From Methanosarcina sp. UBA5 (lineage in GTDB: Archaea > Halobacteriota > Methanosarcinia > Methanosarcinales > Methanosarcinaceae): DNA of 36,363 nt. Each line of letters begins with the position of its first letter. Position 1 is the first letter of the stretch. Position numbers and translations under genes: made by a program. Positions 8,522 to 17,600 of this stretch are shown here, piece after piece. The notes under the pieces are model-generated. The model did no database searches and was not told where the DNA came from. It was given only the letters and a program-made list of their open reading frames with translations. Location: contig NZ_DAVG01000109.1 of assembly GCF_002505485.1 (NCBI RefSeq), positions 1 through 36,363 on the forward strand, given 5' to 3'.

Positions 8522-10282
8522 TCAATTTCCGAGAAGGTATTCTTCAACACTCATAACTGGGATAGACCGCTGAGTAACTGTAGGAAGAACAGAATTCACA
8601 TTTTCCACCCTGTTCATGAAGGGGAAAAAGGTAACATTAAGATTCCCTCCTGTTGTCTTTTCAAAAGAGCCAAGGTGGATTTCTTTTGTAACCTCAAGGT
8701 TAGAACCAAAGTTCAGAGTATTTTTATTTTCGAGCCGGATTTTAGGAAAGGTTTCAACAACAGTAAGCGCCCCGAACATATTCCCAGCCTTAATTTCAAG
8801 AGGGCTTTCAGAAAAGTGTAGAGGATATTTTAGAGTTACACAGGAACTGTTGCCTCCTTCCAGAACATTATCTACATATACGGAAAAGAGGGGGACTTCA
8901 ATACCTTTTATGGTTTTGTTATACAGAAGCGTATGTTTACCTAGATCAGCAGAATTCCCTGGGGAAATTACACTTGAGTAAACAGCAATATTATTTCTCA
9001 AAACAGTCAGGTAGACTTCATCCGACTCTATACCATCTACTTTCAGGGTGTACCCTTCTCCAAGATCCCATTCTTCACCAGAATGAAGAAGTGTGTCATT
9101 GTCATCATCCATAAGGATATTTACAATTCCCTGATCATCCCCAAGATACGCATATTTTTCACCATCCCATCCAAGCACAGAATATCCGCCATTAAACCAA
9201 CTTTCCCCGTAATCCTTCATCTCTGGATTCCTGTATGGAATCTTGACAGGTGAAGATTCATAAATCAGGCCTCCTCTCGGAATCGAATCATTTTTGGCAT
9301 CAAGATTAAGTTCAAGCCTTTCTGTGCTGATGTTATTCTCTGGATCATAAAATAACATGCCGAAGGAATCTGCTGTCCAGACACAGGAATCCGGAGTAGA
9401 ATCAAAACGGTTTACAGTCAAGGATGTGCCTTTTATCTGATACGACTTGATAACGTCTTTAGTCATATTGTAAGAACATGCTCTGTAGACATTATCAGCC
9501 ACTCTGAAATCGATCAAATTATCGAGGATAGTGATATAATCTCCAGGATGCATTTGGATAGGCACTCTGTTTTTCAATTCAATCTTTTTATCTGTAACTT
9601 TAGTGACCTCAAACTTGCCATATTTATCCCCAACATTAATCTTAAGAGGGTTACTCGAATACTGATTTACACTTGTAAGACTCACAATTGGATCCTTACC
9701 ATCAAGAACCTGATCAAGAGTTCCTTCCAGAATTGTACATTTAGTGCCGTTTATTGTAGTATTGAAATTGAACTTTGAACCTACTTCAAGAGATTTCGAA
9801 GTAACTGGGATGGAGTTTTTCTGGAGTTCAAGGAGAGCAGAATCATTGTTTACCCCCTGAAGCACCAGTTTGTAGCCATTCCCAAGATCATAATCATTTC
9901 CCTGTTGAAGATCCCGACTTCCATAGCTAATCAGGCTCTCGCTGAGCAAACCGTTGTCAAAAACCTTATATTTTTTTCCGAAAAAAGCAGTCGAACCATA
10001 AGTTATTCTTGAAGTATACGTTGCATTTCCCGTCTCAATAAGCTCATCTTCTGAGAAATTAAGTTCCAACGACTCATAGTATGTACCAGAAGTAGTTGAA
10101 TAATAAAATCCAGGGCAATTTTCCCCATTGAGAATTGTATGTTGTCCTGCTGAAATACTTACCAGAGGGCCTCGTTGTTCAATAGCACATTCCACAGGAG
10201 TAATAGCAATTAAAACCGCTAAGATAAATAAAATAATATAAAAATTAGTAGAAATTTTGGTTTTCTCGTCATTATAAGTCAT
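8522..10282 (-). CDS. S-layer-domain protein without a membrane anchor
   Basis: Exported protein of 586 residues from the chosen ATG. The N-terminus is a signal sequence with a hydrophobic stretch at about residues 14-30, ending ITPVECA. Two tandem S-layer duplication domains follow (about 35-300 and 300-560). They share the pattern of the main S-layer protein at 32520-34520: GFYYSTTSG/GMLFYDPENN blocks, DLGNGYKL/DLGEGYTL and VLDGK/VLEGG. Several N-glycosylation sequons are present. Unlike the main protein it ends shortly after the second domain (EEYLLGN) with no Thr-rich stalk and no PGF-type anchor. The frame is open back to 10462, but that extension is AT-rich and hydrophobic without order, so ATG 10282 fits a signal peptide best. 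No clear Shine-Dalgarno is seen. Confidence 0.85.
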   Translation of the reverse strand: MTYNDEKTKISTNFYIILFILAVLIAITPVECAIEQRGPLVSISAGQHTILNGENCPGFYYSTTSGTYYESLELNFSEDELIETGNATYTSRITYGSTAFFGKKYKVFDNGLLSESLISYGSRDLQQGNDYDLGNGYKLVLQGVNNDSALLELQKNSIPVTSKSLEVGSKFNFNTTINGTKCTILEGTLDQVLDGKDPIVSLTSVNQYSSNPLKINVGDKYGKFEVTKVTDKKIELKNRVPIQMHPGDYITILDNLIDFRVADNVYRACSYNMTKDVIKSYQIKGTSLTVNRFDSTPDSCVWTADSFGMLFYDPENNISTERLELNLDAKNDSIPRGGLIYESSPVKIPYRNPEMKDYGESWFNGGYSVLGWDGEKYAYLGDDQGIVNILMDDDNDTLLHSGEEWDLGEGYTLKVDGIESDEVYLTVLRNNIAVYSSVISPGNSADLGKHTLLYNKTIKGIEVPLFSVYVDNVLEGGNSSCVTLKYPLHFSESPLEIKAGNMFGALTVVETFPKIRLENKNTLNFGSNLEVTKEIHLGSFEKTTGGNLNVTFFPFMNRVENVNSVLPTVTQRSIPVMSVEEYLLGN

Positions 10283-10792
10283 AAATATGGAAAATATCGT
10301 AGCAATATATATCAATTTCGTTTTTTGGAAGAAAATGATTATTGATATTAAAAAAGCCTTGAGATATAAAGAGATAGAAATCAAATGAGATTTATTCTCT
10401 ATAATACAAAGCCAAAATAAATTGTTAATTTGCTCGATTGATATTGAAGTATTGGAAAGCACATCAAAATTCGTGCACGGTCGGATAAAGAATCTGTTAA
10501 TGTTAAAGTGACTACTGCAATCATTTATGCATCTTGATTCATGATTATAGGTTTACAAAAAAAGCGATAAAAGTAATACATTTCGTATAAGTCGTATTTT
10601 AATTAAATACAAGTACATCAAAATTAGCTAATTCTGGATAACTAAAAATTGAAAAATAGAAGGAGAATAATTAGCATTTAATAGGTAATTGCTTTGAGAT
10701 CGTAGCCATAATTTTTATTTTATTATTACTATATGAGAGGAATTGAGAATATTTTCGAAATATTTATTAATTACTTCTTATATGGGTCAATT
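10283..10792. promoter_or_regulatory. Divergent intergenic region between the S-layer paralogue and the eight-gene array
   Basis: About 510 nt, strongly AT-rich, between the minus-strand S-layer-like gene and the plus-strand array. It must hold both promoters. Several TATA-like strings occur (for example around 10715-10735), but none can be singled out. The open frames that enter it from either side look non-coding. Confidence 0.5.
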
Positions 10793-11377
10793 ATGATTTC
10801 CAGAAAGACTATAATATTTGGATTTATAGTCCTGAGCCTTGCAGGCTTGATAATTTATTTTCAAACCGTGCCAGAGAAAAAAACTGTGTATCAGGAAGAC
10901 TTCAAGAATTGTAGTTTTGAAGGAGAGTTTCTAAGATGCAAAGATGGGGCACTGTATCTTGAGACAACAAATTTAGCACAGACCGGGGGAGGTGTCTGGA
11001 GTAAAAATGTGAGCGTATCTCCAGGAAAAATTTCCTGGAACTGGAACGGACAGGACCTGGATAAATTCAGTCTCTGGTTAAAAGTGACATTCAGTGATCA
11101 CAAATCCATTTACTATGTTGCATCAGGAAGCATGAATCCACAATCCGAAGGTGAATATTATCGGGATCAGGAAAACCGAAGACGCTTTTCACCATCGATT
11201 ATAATCTCAGGAATTCCAATAGATACAGTTGAAAGAAATCTCGTTGAAGATTATGAAAAATACTGCGGGTCTGCTGAGAATATAAAGATTGAAAAAGTGA
11301 GTGCAGGTTTTGGGGACAACAGTACGCAACATCAGAATATTCTGAGTATCTCAGACCTGAAGATATACGGACAATGA
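10793..11377 (+). CDS. Small exported or membrane-anchored protein of unknown function
   Basis: Not recognised. From the ATG at 10793 it is 194 residues: a short basic start (MISRKTIIFG), one hydrophobic segment to about residue 24, then a soluble domain rich in aromatic and polar residues (GGGVWSKNVSVS, SWNWNGQDLDKFSLWLKV). This suggests an anchored extracytoplasmic beta-rich domain. An upstream in-frame ATG at 10733 would add 20 residues but has no Shine-Dalgarno and would push the hydrophobic segment inward; it cannot be excluded. It is first in the array. Its stop lies 26 nt before the first propeller lipoprotein, so the three exported proteins probably act together. Confidence 0.75.
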   Translation: MISRKTIIFGFIVLSLAGLIIYFQTVPEKKTVYQEDFKNCSFEGEFLRCKDGALYLETTNLAQTGGGVWSKNVSVSPGKISWNWNGQDLDKFSLWLKVTFSDHKSIYYVASGSMNPQSEGEYYRDQENRRRFSPSIIISGIPIDTVERNLVEDYEKYCGSAENIKIEKVSAGFGDNSTQHQNILSISDLKIYGQ

Positions 11378-11403
11378 TAAAAAGTAATCAAAGGAGTCTG
11401 AAA

Positions 11404-12954
11404 ATGAAAAAGGGTAATGTTGTGCTGATAATTATAGTTTCATTAATATTTCTAATCTGTTCTGGATGTACATCTTCACATATTATAGCCTCCGATGAAA
11501 AGGGAAATAATAGTAGTGAAGAAATCTTAAAAAGTGAAAGCAGTCAGAAAAGCAGCCAGCTGAGTCAAGAAAATCTACCCTCTTCTGAAAAATCTTCTCC
11601 TTACCTTTACTGGGAGTATGAACTTGGAAATATAAACCCTGAAAATCTCAGTGAAGGAAGATCGAATGTCCAGGACTGTGTGGCGTACTCCGAGGACGGG
11701 AAGTATGTAGCTGTTGGGACAGGGAAAAACCTGACAGTTATTGATGTGTCAGGCAAAAAACTGCTATGGGAAAATGCCTTAAGAGGAAATATCTCAGACA
11801 TTTCGTTCTCGAAAGACGGAAAGTATCTGCTCGCAGGGGAAAGGAGTACTGATGGATATATTTATTCACTGGATGCTGGCACAGGAGCTGAAATTCACAG
11901 CTATAGAAGCGCCGATGACCTGGGAACCAGTACGAACCCAAAGTATCAGCCCTGCACATACAAAATAACTGCTACTGATAATGCTGTATATATTGCAGCA
12001 GGCAGATACTGGCAGGATTCAGGATATGGACTGGCTTCAAGAGTATACAGATTTAGTCCGAATGGCACTCTTTCCTGGAAACTGCCTGAAACAGAAAACT
12101 ATGCCAGCAGTGTAAACTGGATCGACTCGAGCCTGGATGGAAAAAAAGTAGTTTATTCAACCGGAGACTGGACAAATTCCCTTGAAATGGATGCAGTCGT
12201 CTATTCCGTGGATAACAGTGGAAATCTCCGCTGGAAATACGATATTCCACCTCTAAAACCTTATTTTGTTTCTGCAGCCATCTGGCATGGGCTTGATATT
12301 TCAGATGATGGGTCCATGGTAACTGCCTATACAGCGGATGGAAGAAAATACCTGTTTTATGATTCCGAGATGATGAAACCCGGAGACGGAAGGACAGCAT
12401 GGGACATGAAAACTCCTGGAGACGGGAGAGCATCACGGGACACCTATGATTGGCAATCCAATGTAACAGTTCCAGAGGAGGTCGAGGGAAGTTACATCTA
12501 TGCCTATGGGGAAGAAGCTAAAATTTCCAGTAAAAATGAGACACTTTACCTTACAGGAGCCACATTTCCTGCGTATTATCCCGACAACATATCGATGGCA
12601 CATCCCCTTGAGAATACGCTGGTATCAAGCGATGTTGAGAAAGGAAACACTTCCTGGACTTATTCCCTTGGAGGACGTTGTGCAGGGATTTTCTTTTCTC
12701 CAGACACCAGATTCTTTGTCCTGCCAGTAGGAAAAGATTCGTCTTCAGGCAACACTCAGGTTCATGGAATTCATGTTTTTGATAACCGAAAACCCGGAAA
12801 TGGAAATTCAAGGTTAATCTGGAGATATAATACCGAAGGCGTTGTTGTAGATGCTGCGATTTCTTCAAACTGCACAGTTGCTGCAGTTGAAGCCCCTCTA
12901 AAACTTGAAAATTGGGATGTAATTGGAAAACACAGGTTAATAATTGTCAGGTGA
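11404..12954 (+). CDS. Beta-propeller (WD40/PQQ-like) lipoprotein 1
   Basis: Predicted surface lipoprotein of 516 residues. It starts MKKGNVVLIIIVSLIFLICS and has lipobox Cys in CSGC, then a Ser/Glu-rich linker. The body shows repeated propeller blades such as YSEDGKYVAVGTGKNLTVID, FSKDGKYLLAG and SPNGTLSWKLP, with recurrent LLW/LSW/LRW strand ends as in PQQ-like propellers. The ATG at 11404 follows AAAGGAG at good spacing. An ATG at 11374 overlapping the previous stop is in frame but would destroy the signal peptide. A short internal duplication PGDGRTAWDM / PGDGRASRDT is seen at about 12377-12441. Its ligand is unknown. It is clearly paralogous to the next gene. Confidence 0.85.
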   Translation: MKKGNVVLIIIVSLIFLICSGCTSSHIIASDEKGNNSSEEILKSESSQKSSQLSQENLPSSEKSSPYLYWEYELGNINPENLSEGRSNVQDCVAYSEDGKYVAVGTGKNLTVIDVSGKKLLWENALRGNISDISFSKDGKYLLAGERSTDGYIYSLDAGTGAEIHSYRSADDLGTSTNPKYQPCTYKITATDNAVYIAAGRYWQDSGYGLASRVYRFSPNGTLSWKLPETENYASSVNWIDSSLDGKKVVYSTGDWTNSLEMDAVVYSVDNSGNLRWKYDIPPLKPYFVSAAIWHGLDISDDGSMVTAYTADGRKYLFYDSEMMKPGDGRTAWDMKTPGDGRASRDTYDWQSNVTVPEEVEGSYIYAYGEEAKISSKNETLYLTGATFPAYYPDNISMAHPLENTLVSSDVEKGNTSWTYSLGGRCAGIFFSPDTRFFVLPVGKDSSSGNTQVHGIHVFDNRKPGNGNSRLIWRYNTEGVVVDAAISSNCTVAAVEAPLKLENWDVIGKHRLIIVR

Positions 12955-12958
12955 GAGA

Positions 12959-14674
12959 ATGAAATGGAAAATTTTGATATTCCTGCTTATTCTAACTTTG
13001 ATTACTGCCGGATGCACTGAAAAAAACCAGGAATCAGGAAATAGTAAAATTGCCCAAGGTTTGGAAGGCACACAGAGTACACAGGAAACAAGTAGTTCTG
13101 AGGCCGGGGTACCCATAGATTCAGTGGTATTTTCAAGGACTGGAGCTCTGATTACTTTAGAAAATGAAGAAAATATTTCACAGGTAAAAATTTTTTCTGC
13201 CAATAACTCAACAAAGTCAATAAATATTGAAAAAACGGAGAAACAGGTATTTACAGCTTTTGACTGGAAACCCGAAGTTCAATACCAGTTTGAAGTGATA
13301 ACAAGCGACGGAAAAACCAGTTCTCTGAAAGTGTATGCCCCTGAAAAACCTGCTTTGAAAGAGGAGTACTCTATAAAACTTGAGGATGTAACTCCCGGGT
13401 CGATAGGTAAAACTACAGAAAATGTAGAAGGCATGATAAAATTCTCTCCTGACAGCAAGTATCTTGCCATCGGAACTCAAGGAGGTGCTCTGAAACTTAT
13501 AGAGCTTGCAACAGGTGAAAAGGTTTGGGAAAAACAGCTTGTTAAAGGCATAGCTGATGCAAGAATTTCAGATATAGAGTTTTCAGAGGATGGAAAACAC
13601 CTGATTGTAGGAGAAGATAGTCCTGATGCTTTTATTCACTGTTTTGATTTAAATGGCAATGATATCTGGAAATTTGGAGCAGGGCAGGATCTGGGTTCAG
13701 ATCTTGACCACATGCCAGCCATGAAAAAAATAAAACTGGATTCAAAAGGGAACATCTATGTTGCTGCCAGTAGAGCTTGTGGCTACATAGGAGAGAAATA
13801 CAAGTATCTGGCAATGGTTTATTCCTTTGACCCTGAAGGCAAGATGCGCTGGAAATTCCCAGAATCCGAACTAATGGATTCAGGAGTTACCTGGATTGAT
13901 ACAACCCCTGACGGAAAATACTCTGTTTTCGGTACCAACAGTTTTACAAACGCCGATAAATGGAAAGAAGGAACTGTACATGCTCTGGATGGAAATACTG
14001 GAAAAGAAGATTGGAACTATTCAATCCCGCCCCTTGAACCATTTTTTGACTATACTGCAATATGGTACAGTACCCAGATTACTCCTGATGGTAAAGATAT
14101 AATAACAATGACCAGTGATGGGCGAGCCTTTTTATTTAATAATTCCAGGATCATGGAAACCGGTACCCCGAAAATAGAATGGCAAGAAAACATTTCAACC
14201 CCGATTGTAGTAAGCGGGGTCCCTATTTATGGCAGTGCAAATTACGCCTATATTGTCAACAATACCCTGATTTTCTCAATAGGGAGCACTTTCTCCAAAG
14301 ACAAAAACAACGATGTTCCTATAGAACATCCCAATGGAAACAGCCTCTTTGCCTATGATTCTGACGGCAACCTGCTGTGGAAATGGAGAGTGGATGGCTA
14401 TGCAGGGGAATGTGCACTAAATGACAGGTATCTCGTTGTTCCTATAGCCCAGAACCTGGTAACCGAGGATAGAAATGTCCACGGAGTGTATGTCTTTGAC
14501 GTATCAAAAAGCGGAGGTTCAAACTCCAAACTTGTCCAAATTTATAATACTAAAGGGATTACAGTAGCTGCTGATATCTCCCCGGATGGTAAGTATATCG
14601 CAGCCTTAGAAGCTCCTGCAAGACTTGATGACGGCACAGTGCTGGGCGAGTATAAAGTGCATGTTCTTACATGA
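12959..14674 (+). CDS. Beta-propeller (WD40/PQQ-like) lipoprotein 2
   Basis: Second predicted lipoprotein with a propeller fold, 571 residues. The signal reads MKWKILIFLLILTLITAGC with the lipidated Cys at residue 19. An extra domain of about 100 residues precedes the propeller. Blades include FSPDSKYLAIGTQGGALKL and FSEDGKHLIVGEDSPDAF, with strand ends such as KVWEK, DIWKF and LLWKW. The order of motifs and the closing sentence (VAADISPDGKYIAALEAPAR) match the previous gene, so the pair arose by duplication. The ATG at 12959 comes 5 nt after the preceding stop, with GGTGAG as Shine-Dalgarno, which indicates coupling. The two may form a surface complex feeding or sensing for the transporter downstream; that is inference. 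Confidence 0.85.
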   Translation: MKWKILIFLLILTLITAGCTEKNQESGNSKIAQGLEGTQSTQETSSSEAGVPIDSVVFSRTGALITLENEENISQVKIFSANNSTKSINIEKTEKQVFTAFDWKPEVQYQFEVITSDGKTSSLKVYAPEKPALKEEYSIKLEDVTPGSIGKTTENVEGMIKFSPDSKYLAIGTQGGALKLIELATGEKVWEKQLVKGIADARISDIEFSEDGKHLIVGEDSPDAFIHCFDLNGNDIWKFGAGQDLGSDLDHMPAMKKIKLDSKGNIYVAASRACGYIGEKYKYLAMVYSFDPEGKMRWKFPESELMDSGVTWIDTTPDGKYSVFGTNSFTNADKWKEGTVHALDGNTGKEDWNYSIPPLEPFFDYTAIWYSTQITPDGKDIITMTSDGRAFLFNNSRIMETGTPKIEWQENISTPIVVSGVPIYGSANYAYIVNNTLIFSIGSTFSKDKNNDVPIEHPNGNSLFAYDSDGNLLWKWRVDGYAGECALNDRYLVVPIAQNLVTEDRNVHGVYVFDVSKSGGSNSKLVQIYNTKGITVAADISPDGKYIAALEAPARLDDGTVLGEYKVHVLT

Positions 14675-14684
14675 GGAGAAAAAC

Positions 14685-17600
14685 ATGAAAATTGTTTCAG
14701 TAACGTGGAATTCCTACATTCCCACTCTCCTCAAAGCAGCCGACGAGCTTGGCATAGAGCTTGAAGCTCATTATTCAAAGATTCTGGAAGATAATCCGGA
14801 AGAAGCTGAGAAGGTGCTTTCTGCATGTGAAAATGCGGATGCCGTCTTTCTATACTATATATCAAACCCTTTCTGGGAAGAGTTCTATGAAAAGCTTGAA
14901 CCATTAAAAACGAGGGTACCTGTAATCTGTGTAGGGAGTGATCCTTCCTCACTTACCCTCTCTTCGGTGAAACTTGAGATTGCAGCTACATGCTTTTCTT
15001 ATATCATCTATGGAGGACAGGAAAACTTTGGCAATATGCTGCGTTATCTCTTAAAAGAAGTTTTGGGATATGAGATTGAAGCAAAACCCCCGGAAAAGAT
15101 ACCATGGGATGGGTTATATCACCCGAATGCAGAAAAGATATTCTCAAGTTTTAAAGAGTACCTTAACTGGTATGGGCCTTTGAAAGATAAAACCATGGGG
15201 TTGCTTATCTCCAGGACTTCCTGGGTAAACAATGAACTTGAGATAGAGAAAAAACTGATAGAAAAGTTAGAAAATCTCGGCCTATCGGTTGTCCCTGTTT
15301 TTGCATATTCCTTGAAAGACGAGGAACTTGGAAGCAGGGGTATGAATGAGGTCATAGAGGACTATTTTATAGAAAACGGCAGATCCATTATAGATTGCCT
15401 TGTAAAACTTTCTCCTTTCTTTATTGCAAGCAGTAAAACCGAAGAGAGAAATGTATCGTGTGCAGCGAAAGGCATAGAGATACTAAGAAAACTTGATGTT
15501 CCTGTTTTCCAGCCTGTAATTTCACATTATATGACCGTTGAAGAATGGCAGGAATCAATGGGATTAAGCACTGAGATAGGATGGAGTGTGGCTCTCCCCG
15601 AATTTGAGGGCGGAATTGAACCCATTATAATAGGAGCAGGCAAAAAAGAAGGGAATTACATGGGGCGTTTTCCTATCGAAGACCGCTGCTCAAAACTTGC
15701 ATCCAGAATTTTAAAATGGACTGAACTCAGGAAAAAACCAGTTAATCAGAGAAAAGTTGCCTTTATCCTGCACAACAGGCCCTGCACAGGTGTTGAAGGT
15801 TCGGTAGGAGATGCTGCAAATCTTAATTCTCTTGAAAGCGTGGCAAGAATACTGAACCGAATGCAAGAAGCGGGTTATGCCGTCACTTCTCCTGAAAACG
15901 GAAAAGACCTTATTGAAACCATCCTCAAGAGAAAAGCAATTTCCGAGTTCAGATGGACTCCCATTAATGAGATAGTGAAAAACGGCGGAGCCCTGGCTTT
16001 TGTGGAAAAAGAAGAATACGAGAAATTTTTCAACACCTTGAGCCCAAAAGTAAGGCAAAGAGTGATTGAGAGCTGGGGAAATCCTCCTGGAGAAGAAGTA
16101 GACGGCATTCCTGCTGCCATGGTATATGATAATAAAATCGTTGTGACAGGAATGCAATATGGAAACGCTGTGGTCTGCGTGCAGCCAAAGCGAGGATGTG
16201 CAGGTGCCAGATGTGATGGAAAAGTTTGCAAGATCCTGCACGACCCGGAGGTTCCACCAACCCACCAGTACCTTGCGACCTACAGGTATCTTGAAAACAC
16301 TTTTGGAGCCGATGTGCTCGTACATGTGGGAACCCACGGGAACCTTGAGTTCCTGCCTGGAAAAGGAGTTGGGCTTTCAGGAGACTGCTATCCTGACATA
16401 AATATAGGGACAATTCCCCATCTGTATATTTATAATTCTGACAATCCCCCTGAAGGCACAATTGCCAAACGCCGAAGCCTTGCCTGCCTGATAGACCATA
16501 TGCAGACTGTCATGGCCTCAGGAGGGCTTTATGAAAACCTGGCCGAACTTGACAGGCTGCTTGGGGAATACGAACAGGTGAAACACGACAAGGGACGGGA
16601 ACATGCCCTGAAGCACCTGATCCTTGACGAGATCAAGAAATCGAATCTGGATTTCGAGATAAAAGCAGATCACCAGACTCCTTTTGAAGAAATAATAAGA
16701 AAAGCTCACGAGGCACTTGGAAAAATAAGGAACAGCCAGATCAACAATGGGATGCACATCTTCGGACAGATCCCAGAAGGCGAGAAAAAAGTTGAATTCA
16801 TAAACTCGATTTTAAGGTATGATGACCAGGGAAGTGTGGGAGACAAAGTCTCGATTAGAAAGTTGATTGCAGAACTTCTGGAACTTGATCTGGATGAACT
16901 GATCTCTGACCAGAGCCGAATTTCCGAAAACGGAAAATCAAACGGACAGAGGCTTGAAGAAATTGATTCTCTTTCTAAAGACTTTATAAGGACATTTATA
17001 AATAACCCTGAAAAAGAGCCAGCATGGATAATCAAAGAAATTTTTAATGAAAAAAGTTTTGAGAAACAGGAAATTAAAGAAAAGAACTTTAAAGAGCAAG
17101 GAATTGAAGATAAAAGTTTTGAAGGGCAAGAAATTAAAGATTTGAGCATAAATTTCGCATTTCTTCAGGATGCTGCTTCGATCTGCAACAGGATTCTTGA
17201 TCTTGAATCCAGAATAGATGATTCACTGGAAATTGAAGCTCTTCTGCATGGATTTGATGGAGGATATATCCCTGCCGGCCCTTCAGGCCTTATCATGCAT
17301 GGAAGAGATGATGTGCTGCCAACAGGCAGGAATTTCTATTCACTTGACCCAAAAAAGATCCCGACAAAGGCTGCCTGGAAAGTGGGACAGCAGCTCTCAA
17401 AGGTTCTGATTGATAAGCATATTGAAGATGAAAGCCGCTATCCTGAAAATGTGGCATTTTACTGGATGGCAAACGATGTAATGTGGGCTGATGGTGAGGG
17501 AATGGCCCAGATTATGAGCTTGCTTGGAGTTGAACCAATCTGGCTAAGCAATGGGCAACTGAAAGGATTCTCTGTGATTCCCCTTGAAGAATTGGGCAGG

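Noticed and set aside
8522..10462. The 646-residue version of the S-layer paralogue
   Set aside because: The extra 60 residues are AT-rich, hydrophobic without order, and place the true signal peptide internally; the ATG at 10282 fits better.
13217..13480. Open frames on the minus strand opposite the propeller and chelatase genes
   Set aside because: They are shadows of well-supported plus-strand genes, without start signals or recognisable domains.
12944..14674. A TTG start at 12944 for the second propeller lipoprotein
   Set aside because: It overlaps the preceding coding sequence and lacks a Shine-Dalgarno, whereas ATG 12959 has one and gives a clean lipoprotein signal.
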